Assembly: GCA_902702965.1 (NCBI GenBank)
Contig: CACRXP010000050.1
Location: forward strand, 145,556-209,555
Source of the DNA: Spirometra erinaceieuropaei
Taxonomy: Eukaryota > Platyhelminthes > Cestoda > Diphyllobothriidea > Diphyllobothriidae
Reading direction: 5' to 3'
DNA: 64,000 nt
Both the position numbers and the translations under genes were made by a program. This document shows, in pieces, positions 32,975 to 45,554 of the stretch (position 1 is its first letter; each line of letters starts with the position of its first letter). The notes beneath the pieces were generated by a model. That model did no database searches. It had not been told where the DNA came from and was given only the letters and a program-made list of their open reading frames with translations.

Positions 32975-33330
32975 GGTGCGCTGCAGACCCTGATGTCGGC
33001 ATTCGTCGCAAAACTGGACCACTGCCATCACCCCTTTGTCTCGTGGATCAAAATCCTTGTCACTTGTTGAAAGGATCAGGGGATGCGGAGTGGAGCGCTA
33101 AGGTGAGGATCCGTCCAAGCCATCCCCCTGCGGCCTCCCTTGTCTCCGGTCTTCTTGACTCTGTCTTGACAGCGGGCTCGGGCGGAGGAGGAGGAGGGAG
33201 TGTGGTAGATGCAGCGCAAGTCTACTGGCACTATAAACCCCCTGCGCAAGTCAACGTCCCTGCTCCCACCACCTGCTGCGGGCATACGGTGGACATCGTC
33301 GAACTCGACGGTCGAACTGTCGTGTGGCAC
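32975..33330 (+). repeat. 3'-region fragment of the zinc-finger retroelement family, unit 1
   Basis: It follows the same order as 51970-52370 read on the minus strand: AAAATCCTTGT, GAGCGCTAAGGTGAGGATCC, CTTCTTGACTCTGTCTTGAC, GAGGAGGAGG, a TATA box in GGCACTATAAACCCC (33229-33243), GCAAGTCAACGTCCCTGCTC, and the shared end GTGGACATCGTCGAACTCGA followed by CGGTCGAACTGTC. The left edge is lost in the assembly gap. No coding part is visible. Confidence 0.8.
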
Positions 33331-33545
33331 GCGCAGACGAGGCGTTCAGCTCCATCAGTCCTCCGATCGTTTGGATTCTGTCGTGACACAGGGACCAGAT
33401 GGGGGCGGGGAGAGAACGCGGCAAACGCGGCAAAAGTATACTATCGCTATAAAATAATTCACGCGCAAGTTACCGTTACACCGCCGCCGTGTTTCTGAGC
33501 ATGCGGCGTACATTGTCCGTAACGACGATCGAACCGCTAGTCATG
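33331..33545 (+). repeat. second, diverged tandem unit of the same 3' region
   Basis: After unit 1 the pattern repeats: GATTCTGTCGTGACACAGGG, CGCTATAAAATAATTC (TATA box near 33449), CGCGCAAGTTACCGT, GTACATTGTCCGTAACGACG then ATCGAACCGC. The TATA boxes are about 218 bp apart here, against about 430 bp in the copy at 52 kb, so this unit is shortened. Confidence 0.65.
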
Positions 33546-36487
33546 ACGTACTTTTTCTCACGACCTGCCGACAGAGTTGAAATGCAGAAACATGCATCAT
33601 CGTCCAGCTTGTGCAATCCTCCAATGAGTCACGCGTGGATGGCTTGGACGGATCCGTTTTTTATTGCAGGACCGAGGTACGGACGACGTATTTTTGCCTT
33701 GGAGTTGAGACAATACAGAGCATGCGGTCGCGCACATGATGACTAACGATTCCCAACTAAGAAATCGTTACGGAAGGAGAGAGAGACTCTGGAATGGCCA
33801 GCCGTGGCGCATTATCTGTGTTCATTCAGTGGTGTCCGGATTCAAAATACCAAAAAACAGGAATTGCTTCGCTATGTGTGGGTAGACTGGAAAGTTTAGT
33901 TCAACATAAACGAAGAAATTGAAGAAACCATCATGGCAGGCTTGCCATTTGCAGTAAGGAATCTTCGTTGTATAATATTCTGGCATCCGGTTTATGGAAG
34001 CAGATTCACAATAACTGTAATGTTGGGGTAAACTTTCCCTAAGAGACCACCATTATGCCTAATAAGCACTGGAATTGCAACCTGTAGTGATTATGCAATG
34101 CTCTGTAGGCTACGAAAAACATCCAAATCACTGGTCCACATCTCAGACTTCCCTCACCGAGACGGGGTTATCTTCAACTCCATATGCTAACATAATATCT
34201 CCAAAACTGCCCATCGACTGTCCGAAAAGCACACGAAGTAGTAAGTCCTTAGTACACAGCGTACTGATGAGGTTCTCAATATTATCCCTGAATTAAAATT
34301 TGACGCTGCCGTTATTCATACTTGAGTACATGGCTTAAAAGCCAACATAAATTCAGTTGTCGAGTTCTATACGGGCAACACACGGTCAATCCCTTACAAC
34401 TACAATGAAATACGTAGGCATCAAGCGGCTTAAGTCAAAGCAGGGTATCATTCATGAGGAATAAAGTACGCAAGGACCTGTCAGAAGATAGTGGACTATC
34501 CCTTTCAGGCCGAACTTGGTATAGATGTTTTCAACACAGTGCATTTTATCGGAGTCTTAAAGCACACCCGTACAACCGAGTCCGTTTTAAGCCAGGCATT
34601 CGCTGGTGAAGCGATCTATTGGTGCATTGTTTTTTTGCATTTCGGGTCATTTTTCAGGACATCATCATCTTTCAGACTAAAAGAGACTGTCAGAAAAGCC
34701 AGCCACTTTTTTGCGTTCTCTATTTAGTTCATAATAAATCGGTGTGAAGGGGACCTAGGAAGGACCTTTATCATTTTCAAGGGCAATCGTACAAAGGAGC
34801 CCAGATTTGCAGGCCCGCATCTGTCTTTCATCCGCATGCAGAGTTTTAAGTCCGAGAAAAAAACAAGTTTATCAGAAAGAGACCAAATTCTCAGCGCACT
34901 TCGGTTCATCATTAGCTAATAAATCTTGGATAGCAAATGACCTGTTTGGGCGGACAGTCCAAAATCCGGACAGGGAGAACGAAGAGGTGACACCGAGAAA
35001 ATTCGATTGACTGCCCAAAATGTCCGGACTAAGCTTAAATGCTGTTGCAGGGCTTTCTATGCGTGAATTCGTCATTTAAAAATATTCATTCGTTTTCATG
35101 CATGGTCCGTAAAAAATACTATCATAGAAACAGAAACAAATGCAAACTCACTTGCCTTCCGTTAACCAAACATGAATTAAAAAATTAGCCTTTATTGATA
35201 CTTGTGTATTGCAAAAGATGCTGCCGGCTTTTATGACTAAATGATCCGCAGACATCAGAGTTCATTTGATATTTCAAGGGTGACAAGAGCAGTGTGGGCT
35301 TTTCAGAGATGCTGATTATTCTTGCTACGAAACGCTCTGTTAAAAAACAAGCAAGGATTAATATACGAAAGCAGTTTATTTCCAATTTAGCTGTAGTGAC
35401 AGACGTATCTAGGGGAAACTGCAAAGAGATACCTTTCTTAAAACTGCAACTACTGGCGTATGTAAACACATTTAGCTTTACACCTAACAATCGGCAGAAG
35501 TTTTATTTGGATTTGGGAATGAGCAATCACGGTGGGCACATTGAATTACGCTTTGTCCACAGGATACCACAGAGCTTTCACAGTGCACTAGAAACCGAAT
35601 CAGGGGTCATTACAGCTTACCTGCCACCTTTAGCCGGCCCATATGGACAGATAGTCATTAAGTTCCCTCGCTGACATCGGGCTGGATTGAGAAATCCTCC
35701 CACTTGTTGGGGTCGCTTTTCCTTATGCTTACTGCGAAGTTTAGGACTCCAACTTGACGACGTATTAGACTTTAAACAACGCTTCTAGAGGGGGGAAGGT
35801 CAGAAAGCCTTTCCGAAGCCTTGGTGATATTTGTCTCTGTTATTAGAACTGAGGTTCCAAAGTGATTACGCTGTACGATAAATATCTACAACGTTTTATA
35901 CCCTTCTGTTGTTGTGAGTTCGGGCATAAACAACATAAATCCGAATGGCAATTCAGTGATGGTGAGCTTTTGTCATTTAGCTTTAAATTTATTGTTATAG
36001 CAGCTGTGAGCGAATTTTACCGTGCGATTCCACATACACTCACTGAGTTATTATGTGAGTCTGCTTAAAAAAACTGGGCAGATCGAGTCTGTTCAAGAGC
36101 ATTAAAGTATATCTAGCTGTGCTGACTGTTTGACAAGTTAAAGTAATGGCCGCCGGTCAACACACTTTGAGTGCTTCCCCTAGATAGCTGGAAGACGAAG
36201 GTAAACGGGAAATCTAACGCAAGAAATAGTCGCCATTATCACTTTCGGCTGCAGGGACGAAGGTTTTGAGCCAAGCGTTTGAGTGGTGATGATCGCGTCC
36301 TTCTAGCTTATTCTGTCTTCGCCCACTTAAAGGGGAGGGAGGGGTGGGAGGTTAAACCCGGACCAGCGAACGACACAACTGCGGGACTTCCGCTTCGCCG
36401 CCTGTCTAGACGGAAAGCGTTTGGTGGGAGTAAATAAATTTAACAGGGCACGTGCATGCCGACGTTAATTATCACCTACAGTTAGTG
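33546..36487. other. no supported gene
   Basis: A short inverted scrap of the same retroelement tail lies near 33620-33650 (GCGTGGATGGCTTGGACGGA). A 126-codon open frame at 35294-35674 (plus) has no recognisable domain or convincing splice context, and I do not call it a gene. A G-rich tract (GGGGAGGGAGGGGTGGGAGG) at 36331-36350 could form a G-quadruplex. Confidence 0.5.
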
Positions 36488-37095
36488 ACCTAACACATGA
36501 AATGTGTCGAAATTTACGAATGATTGCCAATCACTAGCAAACCGACACCATTTCATGAGTCCAATGTCTATGTTAAGTAAGTAAAAGTTGAAAAGAATTA
36601 AAAACACAAAAGAAATATTAAAGGCAGTGTTGCGTTGTTTAGAAATACCAATTTTTTTAGAGAAGCGCAATATCCCGAAAACGTCAGAAATAGCCCTAAT
36701 TTAGTAAACTTCGTTTTTAGATGCATATAATGTATTCTCGTACCAAAAGGGTAGTAAATGTGAAAGTTGAAATAAAATAACGTTTAATAACAGTGTTTCA
36801 GTGAAGTTTACATCTAAATATCGTTTAATAAGTAGTGTGACTTCATGTATGACGGCTTGTCAACTGCCTACATTCCGAGTGTAGATTCCAAAAGAGTTTT
36901 CCAGTGTTTCGTGTTATCCTTGACTCTTTGGAGTTAAATGAGATGGGGCTCAACAAGAGAAACGGGATTTTGCTTGATTTCATCGATGGGGACGTCGGGG
37001 AACAAACGTTTTCATAAGCTAACATGCCATGAGGCCAGTCGGTGCTTAATACATTTAAATATAACTGACAGGCGTGATCCTTAACATACAATTTT
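36488..37095 (+). repeat. repeat 'X', uninterrupted copy
   Basis: It aligns over about 600 bp with 18211-18576 joined to 20345-20580. It contains the head foldback (about 36490-36563), TATCCCGAAAACGTCAGAAA, TGTATGACGGCTTGTCAACT (the empty Penelope target), and ACAGGCGTGATCC near the end. The minus strand has an open stretch (including LSTDWPHGMLAYENV) that is broken in the other copy. It may be a relic of the element's protein, family unknown. Confidence 0.8.
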
Positions 37096-38302
37096 TTATG
37101 CGCTTCAGCAATACCAGGAGACCACCATGTAGAAAGTGTCAATGCATAAACAAACTTGAAAATTATGAGACATTTTAACATCTTCTGTGATATTTGCATT
37201 TTCAGTCAGCCGTATACTTTCCGCGGTCGATAAAAAAGCTTTTTCGAAAGCCGGCATCCTGCCGTGACTGGAATATCCTAACATTATGCGGCGTGGTTGG
37301 TAATATGGCAACCTCACTTAGGTAATCTTTACGAATTAAAAACAGGTTTTAGAACTTCGGCTAACACTTCATGAGACAGAACAGCTACTGTACGTGTAAT
37401 ATGATGGGAATGTAGAATTCAGGCCATATGCTGGACTGAGGTCGACTTGAGCTACCAGTGAAGAGTGTTGGCTCTTAAGCTAGGCTACCCCGTCTATTTT
37501 GAGGAAAAGCACTATCGATCTAATTTCCTGTTTACGCATATTTAACCTTCGAGTTCGACCTAAAGGCAACACTCACATTCATCGGCCTTCGTGTATTTCA
37601 GTTTTGCACTTTACGTACACTCCAATGATGAGTCTTCGACCAGCATGCGCACGATTCACAAAACCTCTCACGTCCGCGTACGACTGAGTCAACCGAGTAT
37701 CGACCGAGGTTACATGTTCACCTCATGGAGGAAAGGCCATATCAGTCCCTGACTTACGAGACCTCACTTTACCTTGGCCGAAGGGAAAAACGGCAGGTCC
37801 TTCTTTGGGATTATGTGCGTCACTTGTCGGGCGGTGAATTACTTATGGTGACCCTCGGAAAAATCAGCAAATTGAAACAAGCCGTGGGCTTTAATTTGAG
37901 CTGTTTGTTACTTCCCTGTTTCTCTGAGTAAAAAGATTTTCTGTCAGTCTGATTCGCAGAATACTCGAGAGTCTCTACTCGTTGCACAATGACAACGCCA
38001 TCCGACACAGGTCGACGAAGAGCTGGACAGTCTCACCTTCAAAGGGACATAAATACGACTTGACTACCTTATTCGCTGCCTAGAGGTGTGGCACAGCGAG
38101 CCAGTAGGTAGAGTTTGATGTTTCCTATTCGATCTAGGAACCTGCTAGCAGTTGCTGCTATGTCAACGATTGCCTAAACGGTCAAAGCTACACTCCAACT
38201 CTGAAGTCACGGCGTGCGGCGGGCAGAGAGCTCATATCTTGAACCTCTTCAGAGTGACAATCACGGGTTAGGCAGTTTCGTAAAAAACGTCTTTCGCTCG
38301 TC
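37096..38302. other. no supported gene; decayed repeats
   Basis: Nothing is confidently named. A TTCATGAGACAGAACAGC phrase at about 37368 resembles the lead-in of the repeat Y fragments. Open frames at 37500-37930 look like a decayed element, but no domain is recognisable. Confidence 0.45.
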
Positions 38303-38348
38303 TGACCCTGTCTCTGATGATGGATTCGAGTGAGAATCCGAAGGGTCA
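38303..38348 (+). ncRNA. hammerhead-like core in a decayed repeat
   Basis: CTGATGA (38314-38320) is followed by stem II GGATTC/GAATCC (38322-38327 and 38334-38339, loop GAGTGA) and GAA (38340-38342). Outside, TGACCC (38303-38308) pairs with GGGTCA (38343-38348). A related sequence lies at 49789-49817. GAA is followed by G rather than A, and no proper stem I is evident, so as written the motif is incomplete and probably dead. Confidence 0.4.
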
Positions 38349-39419
38349 GGCTAATAAGGCTCTGATTCCAGCGATCTTGTCTCCTACGCGACTACTCCCT
38401 GGAACTCGCCTCTTCGCTTCTATTTGTAAGCTGTTTGCCCAGACAACGGCAAGCTTTCGATTTGGTGACCATCCGTTGTTGCGTTAGTGTCTGCGCATGG
38501 AAGATAATCGAAGAGTGGTGGTGAGGTAAGGAATAAAATCCGCGGATACGAGTTTATTTAAAGCAGAGTTAAAAGGTCAAAAAAGGTCTTACCAGAAACT
38601 TAAGGATTTTCTGTATATAAATAATGTGATATGAGTTTGATTTGCTTTGTCCATCTGATACAGAAGGGGTTTAAAATGGCTCAAATAAATCCTACAGAGA
38701 GCTCTTTATTAAAACGTGGGGAGGATGTTGCAGATGTCTTATAGCCCCCGATGTTTTCGCCTGTACCGACATTTTTATAAACGATCACCGATCGGGATGT
38801 TGGGACTAGGTCCTTCGAAGGAAATCCCGTTGAAAAGCTGTCGCTCTCCGATGGTAAACAACCTCGTACAACCGTATACTTTCACAACTCTCTTTTTTCG
38901 AAGCACTATCTACGTTTTTTTAGGGGAACCTTCTTTTATCGGCATGTGGCTTACTGGATGAAATTTCAAATGGTAGATCTGCGGTTCCATTAGTTGTTGC
39001 ACATATTGCAGATCAACATGGCCTAGTATAAGACAGTCAAAACAGATGTGTGGTCCGCAAAAATTCATGCATCATTTGGTTTTACACGTTATTCGTTATC
39101 ACCGGGATTGCGACGACGAGCTCATCGCCTTTTCGCACACACTGAAGACCATTAAGATTTCAACTCCAGTTTTGTTTTGTCTCTTACACACTGTGCACAG
39201 CCCTTACTTCAGGCCCAAATAAATAAAAAATCATTAAGTTGCTAGCTAGAATGCCGACTTTATTTGTCCTCACTTTTATTGTCTTGTTTTTTCCGTCCCA
39301 TTTGTCTTAGCTGGGAAAACAGACAATCTCATTAGGCAACTGGAGGACTAAAGGCCACTGAGCGGTTTGAGGTATGATCTACCCGTACTGACCCATGGAG
39401 TGCCGTATTATTGAAGTTT
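38349..39419. other. no supported gene
   Basis: Nothing recognised apart from likely decayed repeat sequence at the left end. Confidence 0.45.
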
Positions 39420-39492
39420 TGGGTGAGACCATAATTGTTTGACGACGACTTATCAGGCGGCAATTGTCATCCTTGTCACATAGTCTTTGTTA
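39420..39492 (+). repeat. decayed tail of the tRNA-Lys SINE family
   Basis: TGGGTGAGACC, TTTGACGACGACTTATCAGG, TGTCATCCTTGTCAC and AGTCTTTGTTAG follow the order of the SINE tail in copy B (GGGTATGACTGG, CTGACGACGGCTAATAAGCC, GGCCATTCCAGTCTCC, TTGTCTTTGTCGG). The hammerhead core is no longer intact. Confidence 0.55.
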
Positions 39493-42400
39493 GCGTTTAT
39501 TGTGAACTACTGCTGGCCTCTCTCCCACTGCTGCGAGAACCCTAAACGAACAGCACCACGAAAACTGAAAGGTCTTTATTCGCTCCGGGATTAGCAGAGT
39601 TGTCACAGGATTGTATGCATAAATATCAAAAACGGCAAAAGAAAACACTAAGACATTTGAAACATTTGAAAATGTCGACAAGTAAGAGGGAGCACATAAA
39701 CCAACTACTTGACATAGACTATAACATATTCAAGATGTTTGTGGTCTTTTAGTGATAGGGCCTATTGCCTTATTCCCTCATAAGATGCTTCCTTCGAATA
39801 CAATGATATTTTCTCCCAAATATTTTGACATGAAAGAAAGTTACACTAAGCCTAATATATTTATTAAACTCGGACGAATATAGCCCTAGGAGTGGCCATA
39901 AATACCTTGGCCGACATTGTTTCGAAGGCTGCGGAGCTGAACCCCAATCGAGTATAAGTCGACTGAACTAATTTTTGGGATGTTAATCTAACCAGCAACT
40001 GACGAAAAATTTAAAAGAACGATGTTTGAACTCTAAAAATCCAAGTGCTCTCGGGGAATATTTGGCATTAGTAAAATATTTCTTCCCTTATATATAAAAA
40101 AACAATTGGATCTTCGCGGTGGGGACGAGACTCATCGGTCTGGAACAGTGTATCGCGCGCTTTGTGTTGCCAACCAAATCTGTACTTGCTATGCTTTTTA
40201 AATCCGCTTCACAACACTAGCCTCAACTTATCACGTCTTTTAGGACCCTTTACTTCTATGACAATTCCTAAAGACTGTACAATATGAATATGCGTCTTGA
40301 ATGGGCTGCTTTAGTTGCTGTTCAGTCCAGCGTGTCTGTTCTTAAGAATATTACGACACATCTGCTGAACTTTATAATCCTTTGAATTGCTAAATATAAA
40401 TTGAAAGACTCCCTCCCAAGACCCTAAAAGGTGAAAGTGGGAACATCAGGGAAAAAATCAGGTGACAAAAGTCCATCCAAATATAATTCAAATGGAGTTT
40501 ATATCATCTGCGGTCTTATTTTAATGGAACAAGTGGTCTTGCTCTCTGTTGCCTGTTTCGTTTAACAAAACATTAAAACGAGCAGCAGAGTCGAGTCGTA
40601 AGATAGGGATTGCACCCCTTCAAGAAAAGCAAAAAAACCGCGCGCATGTGATGGCGACCTTCTCTATCATTGTCGGGGACCGACAATGAGTTAATGCTCA
40701 GTCATGTAGTAATTTTCAAAAGCAAGTAGGAAAGCTATGGGCAGTAGAATTAGATTAAAGTAAAGTTATCATTAATAACACTCAGTTACTGACGATTCTG
40801 TAGTTTTTCATAAACAAGTTATCCTCCTCCTGCATGAACGAACCGTTATCAATTGAGCCAATTTAAGAAATTGTTGATTGCATTTTCTTGCCATTAATAC
40901 AATCAAACGTAGTGCCATACAGATAAATAATTCTCCCTCTTACAGCGTCATTAGTTATACAGGCTTAATTAGAGGACCTCGGCAAAAATGAGGTTTATCG
41001 GCTATGTGGCAAGCCAACAGCGCTTGAGAGACATTTATTTCGGTCATACAGTTCCATTGCGTACTTCGATAGACTAATCTTTGCATAACTCATTTCAACC
41101 TTCAAGTTTTGAGTTTACAATCAGAAAATGGCAGTTTCGTCATGGGAAGTTTGCTGTTGGTTCGTTTACATCTGCGCACCTGCACTGATGACTCGTCTTG
41201 CATAGCCGTTTGTGGCTAAATCATTGCCATTTGAATTTCCATTCTAGTTCGTACTCACTTTATCTGGTGTTGCAGATTATCAGCTAGACACGGGCGCCAT
41301 AATAACATGGACAATAACGGTCAAAATTCGGTTAAGTATGCGAGCTGAATTATATTGTAAGCGGGTGATTGTGTCGGCATTCCCGCAGACATCATGTCTA
41401 GAGTAAAGGTGTCTGCAGAGATCTGGGAAAACGTTATGACGAGGGTCAGCGGCTAAATGTTTTTCGCAAGCCACAGACAATAAGCCCGCCTGGTTTACGA
41501 GTAGTTTCTTGTCAACCTGTTATCTCCGGCAGCTTGCTAAGAGTATAGGCGTGAATACCCAAAAAACCAATGTTATCATGTTTTGTATAATGGAGGAGGG
41601 ATTATTTACTTGGATCCAACTGTGGAGAAGAAAGAATATGAAAGTTCATTCCTCCGTAACTTCACATTTCAAAGTATGTAGATATTATGTTCAACCGGGG
41701 TATTATTAAGAGATTTTTTAATGCGTTCTTGGACACTTCAAATACGGAGAAGTCCTGAAGACAAGGAATGATTTAAAGAAAGAGCTGAAATTGACCAAAA
41801 CTATTTTGATTTATTCTTGACACCGAAAATAGACACACGAGATCATTTTCAAATCTGAACCCGAGAACCTCTATGTGCATGAAACTCCTACGTTATCTAA
41901 AATTAGGCCGTGTCTTAAGTTGACTTAGCGGACGAAGATATGCAGGTGCCTAGAGGCAAAGTAAATTTAGGAGATCGAATGTCATTAGTTTTTTCTTAAA
42001 CAGCTACGGTTCTCGCCAAATCCCATGTAGGACGTTTTGAAAACCAAATCAACTAGAGAGAGAAAGTGGTCGGTGCCCTGTATTTATATGAATATATTAA
42101 TGGATTTGTAATAGTGTTTCTGCCTGTAGTACCTGGGAAAATTAGATGTCATAGACTATTGGTTCCTGGTGGAACCCCTGGATATTTCGGGGACGGAATC
42201 AAAAGCGCTGGTGTCTATGTATAATAATTTCCATCCAATTGTATCCAAAGTAAACGACCAGTTGAACAGGATATTATCGCTGCCGTAAAAAACCCCCCGG
42301 AGAGTTTTATTTTTAACAGTCATGCTATCATTCTGGTCCTACAAACCAAGGAAACGAAAATTTTCGAACTCGGTAGAAAGCTTTGACAAGAAGCTAACGC

Positions 42401-43884
42401 AGTAGAATTCGGGAGGGGTCAGTTCACCTTTCCGGCACAGCACGATATTGGTGGAGCTAGTGAGATAACCTCGAATCTGTAACAATTGCAAATTTTTTTG
42501 CTAATTTAAGCTAAAACTGACACTCGTGATTAGAGATGAAGCGGAAAAGGAATGTATACTTGTTTATATGCAAAATATTCGGGGTTTGTTCAGTAAAGGT
42601 GTTGAGGAACTTATTCGGCTCTCTGGAGAAAAGTTAGAGGAAGATAAAGTAACCACTCTTTAAGACATCATTTGTACTATTAGGGTGCTGTTATTGGTTC
42701 TGATGGAGAACAAGGTGATAGTAACGCAGATGAGTCCCCAGATCCTCTAATTCCTTCCTTTGGGGGACTCGATATAGGTTAGAATTTATTCTCTAGAGAA
42801 AGTGCTCCATCAGCCAGACATAGGGCCTCAATCAGCGTACGACCGTTAAACATGAATTCTGTCATTTGACGGGGTTAAATAGATTACTATAGGCGTTTCG
42901 AAGAGGCGTAAGTGATTTGGGATGGCGGCCGCATACATTGTTCGCCATGTCAATTGTTCAACCCGACTTAATCCCCCGATTTTCTGTTTATTTGCCGAAC
43001 ATTGTGTGTGAAAGACTGCATATTTGATGGATTAATTACCGTTATCGATCAGTAGAGGTGTTTTGAGACGTTCTCGTAGAGTGAGCGGACCTTGCGGAAT
43101 TATGAAACTGCGTATGAGTTTAGGCATGAATCATATAGGAGACATTCTTCTATTCAAAATCGTTTCATTTCATTTGATGCATGCATTTGGTCATACATTA
43201 ATAGTCGACCGGATAACATTCGACTCACGTATCCATCGGAGACGGCAGACTTCATACAAGAAAATATCCTGAGCAGAAAGTTGGATCACGACTTCATCAT
43301 ACCTGGTTTATTGCTATATGACTGATCCTAGATCCCTCCCATTAACGTTTGTTATCTGGCCTGAGAACGTTCTTAAGTGTTGCCATGCTCATTCATCTTA
43401 TTGGTAATAAGAATATTTGGGTAAATTTTTAATGTGAAACAGGCTGCCGATTAGATTCGCTCACTAGCAAAAGGGGAAAGTTTACTCAAATTACTCAGGA
43501 TCTAGGTGGCAGCAATCAAGTCTAAGCATTGCAACCTGATTAACGAGAGGTGAGCGCTGAGACCATGCCTGATGGTTTGATCACTTTTCTTCCAACACTA
43601 TTGTGTTTCCCGACCCTTACGTAAGCCCTACACGCGAAGATCGGAGGGTCACAAACCCGGGGGTGAACGCCTCGTAGGCTAAACAAACCAGCGGGGGATG
43701 CACCCTAACCTATTCATTTCTTACTTAGGTTGACTGATTTCAAAAATCCGGACAAAATCGTCCTGTTTCCTTTAAGCGTTTTTGAAATTTGGAGTTGTGC
43801 GAGCACACACAACATAACTCGAAGGTGAACCACCACCAGAGTGAAGGGGAAGTGTTCGAATCAATAGAAAACAAGGATGGGGAA
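39493..43884. other. no supported gene
   Basis: AT-rich DNA with no recognised gene, RNA or repeat. Open frames at 41280-41480 (minus), 41509-41709 (plus) and 43063-43325 (plus) have no domain or splice support. Confidence 0.5.
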
Positions 43885-44075
43885 AGCTGACAGATGATTT
43901 GAGAAATAAGAAGGCCTCATAAGCATAGGTTTCTTGTAATGCTGACGTTTCGGAGAGACTGTTCAGCTCACCATGGTTAAGGCGTAAAATGCACTTAATT
44001 AGATAGAAGTAGAAGTGGCATGTTATGCTGACCGGTCGCATGCTGATTGATTTTCCTTTGCCCTACCATCTTAGC
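43885..44075 (-). repeat. old Penelope inverted arm, left remnant
   Basis: It is diverged but ordered like 18622-18795: AGGTTTCTTGTAATGCTGAC then GTTTCGGAGAGACTG, GGTTAAGGCGTAAAATGCAC, AGTGGCATGTTATGCTGACC, ATGCTGATTGATTTTCC. It is the inverted partner of 44115-44561. Confidence 0.72.
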
Positions 44076-44114
44076 TCGGGACAACTCACGAGCAAAGTGG
44101 CTAGCAGATGGGGC

Positions 44115-44561
44115 GGGACACTCAGATACAAACTCCATCAATAGAATCGCGACCTTGCTGCAACTTACAGGGGCCTGCGTCATTACGTTCGTAAAGGTCA
44201 GGACAAGACAACCACACAGAACTTAAGAAGGTCGCACAGACAGCCCGAAAACGAGCTCACTTGGCGAGCGAGGAAACAGTCGCCAGACCGATCTACCCCG
44301 ACAGAGAGGCCCAGACACCTCCGCCCGACGAAGTGAGGACTCACAATGCACGCAGCTAAAATTCCCGCCATACATGCCCCGAAAGGCGGACAGTGAGAGA
44401 AGGGAAGAGTCGATCAGCAAGAGGCCGATCAACACGGCATGCCACTTCATTTTCTGTTTGATTAAGGGCATTTTACGTTTTAACAATGGTAAGCCGACCG
44501 GGCTCTCCGAAACGTTAGGATTGTACTGAACCTGTCCCGATGAGTTCTTGTTATTGTTCAA
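44115..44561 (+). repeat. old Penelope inverted arm, right remnant
   Basis: It matches 19889-20335 in order and length: AACTCCATCAATAGAATCGC, GCCTGCGTCATTACG, GACAACCACACAGAACTTAA, GACCGATCTACCCCGACAG, GACTCACAATGCACGCAGC, AGTCGATCAGCAAGAGGCCG, TGCCACTT, CGAAACGTTAGG. Only about 40 bp separate it from the left remnant, so this copy lost, or never had, the coding interior. It shows that the inverted-arm layout recurs in this element family. Confidence 0.75.
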
Positions 44562-45554
44562 AGAAAACGAGGGCTGATAGATCTTTGTTGAAACATCTCA
44601 AAAAGTAACAGGGACACAAGGAAACCCGATGGAGGTCACAGTTTGTCTTACAGGTGCTGCTTCTGTTTGTATTTTATTCCAACTTGCTTAGAGTCTGTTC
44701 TTCTTAAAATGAAAGCTATATTTACGATATAAATATAAATGCGCCACCACATAGTCCAGCAGTGTTTGTTAGCACGACAATCGCCCTGATATAGCGAAAA
44801 ACAAGGCATTCTCTGTTAACACAAGCCGAATTCCACGTACTGTGGAGAATTACCAACGATACAAGTAATGGTCAAACCAACCCTCATTCAGCTTGGCAGT
44901 GGGACAAACTCTCTGGCCTAAAGTTATCTTACGATGGACGAATGTGGATATCCTCAATCCTTTATTCCACTTTGTAATAGGCAAATGCCTACTCCTTTAT
45001 CGCAGGCTGCTAGAAGTTCTGCCTGCCTTCAGAAGCAGCTGTACTAACGGTCGATTGGAGATGTAGCCAATATGACTACTTTCACCCCTATCTTGGCTGC
45101 CTTCGGACTGCGCCAGCTTCAAAAATAGCGTTGCCGTCGACAGACCCCTCTGCTCACCGTTGATTGGTTCCCATGGTATTGACCGCAGGCCACTGGCCGT
45201 GGAGGTTCGCTCGACGCACGCAGTGTTGCGTCTGTCACTACCTCGCTCCCTGGGCGTGCTGGCTGTACAGACGCAGGCTGATTACGGGTGATCGCCCTTT
45301 CCCACGTTGCTCCTGTCCCCTCAAGTGCGGGAAGAAGAAGCTGAAACTGTGTGATAATTGCATGTGAGAGCGACGAACATTACGGAGCCTGGCCAGTCTC
45401 TCACAACGCGCCTCATTGCTGTTGATGCTCCCGAAAAATCCTTTGATAAACAAGTCGACCGCAGGAGGCCACTAGCAGCAAGGCTGACATTATTCTGGTT
45501 ACAGGTCACCATTGTAACTGTTTGACTGCATTCTGTTTCCACTGGACGCATTAG
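44562..45554. other. upstream region of the stomatin gene; no exon assigned
   Basis: Upstream exons and the promoter of the stomatin gene should lie here or further left, but I cannot place them. A GC-rich block (45130-45370) has open frames on both strands and short similarity (GTTGATTGGTTCCCATGG.. / GTGGTCGGTTCCCATTGA) to 49630, so it may be repeat-derived. The last 50 bases contain the pyrimidine-rich tract before the proposed acceptor at 45554. Confidence 0.4.

Noticed and set aside
31941..33070. Four long open frames of 330-360 codons on both strands
   Set aside because: They span the N gap; almost all of their codons are unknown bases.
35294..35674. 126-codon open frame, plus strand
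   Set aside because: No domain, no clear splice pair and no coding composition; a frame of this length can occur by chance in 64 kb.
37430..37500. Possible tRNA-like sequence (GAGCTACCAGTGAAGAG..)
   Set aside because: No consistent A and B boxes and no cloverleaf could be drawn.
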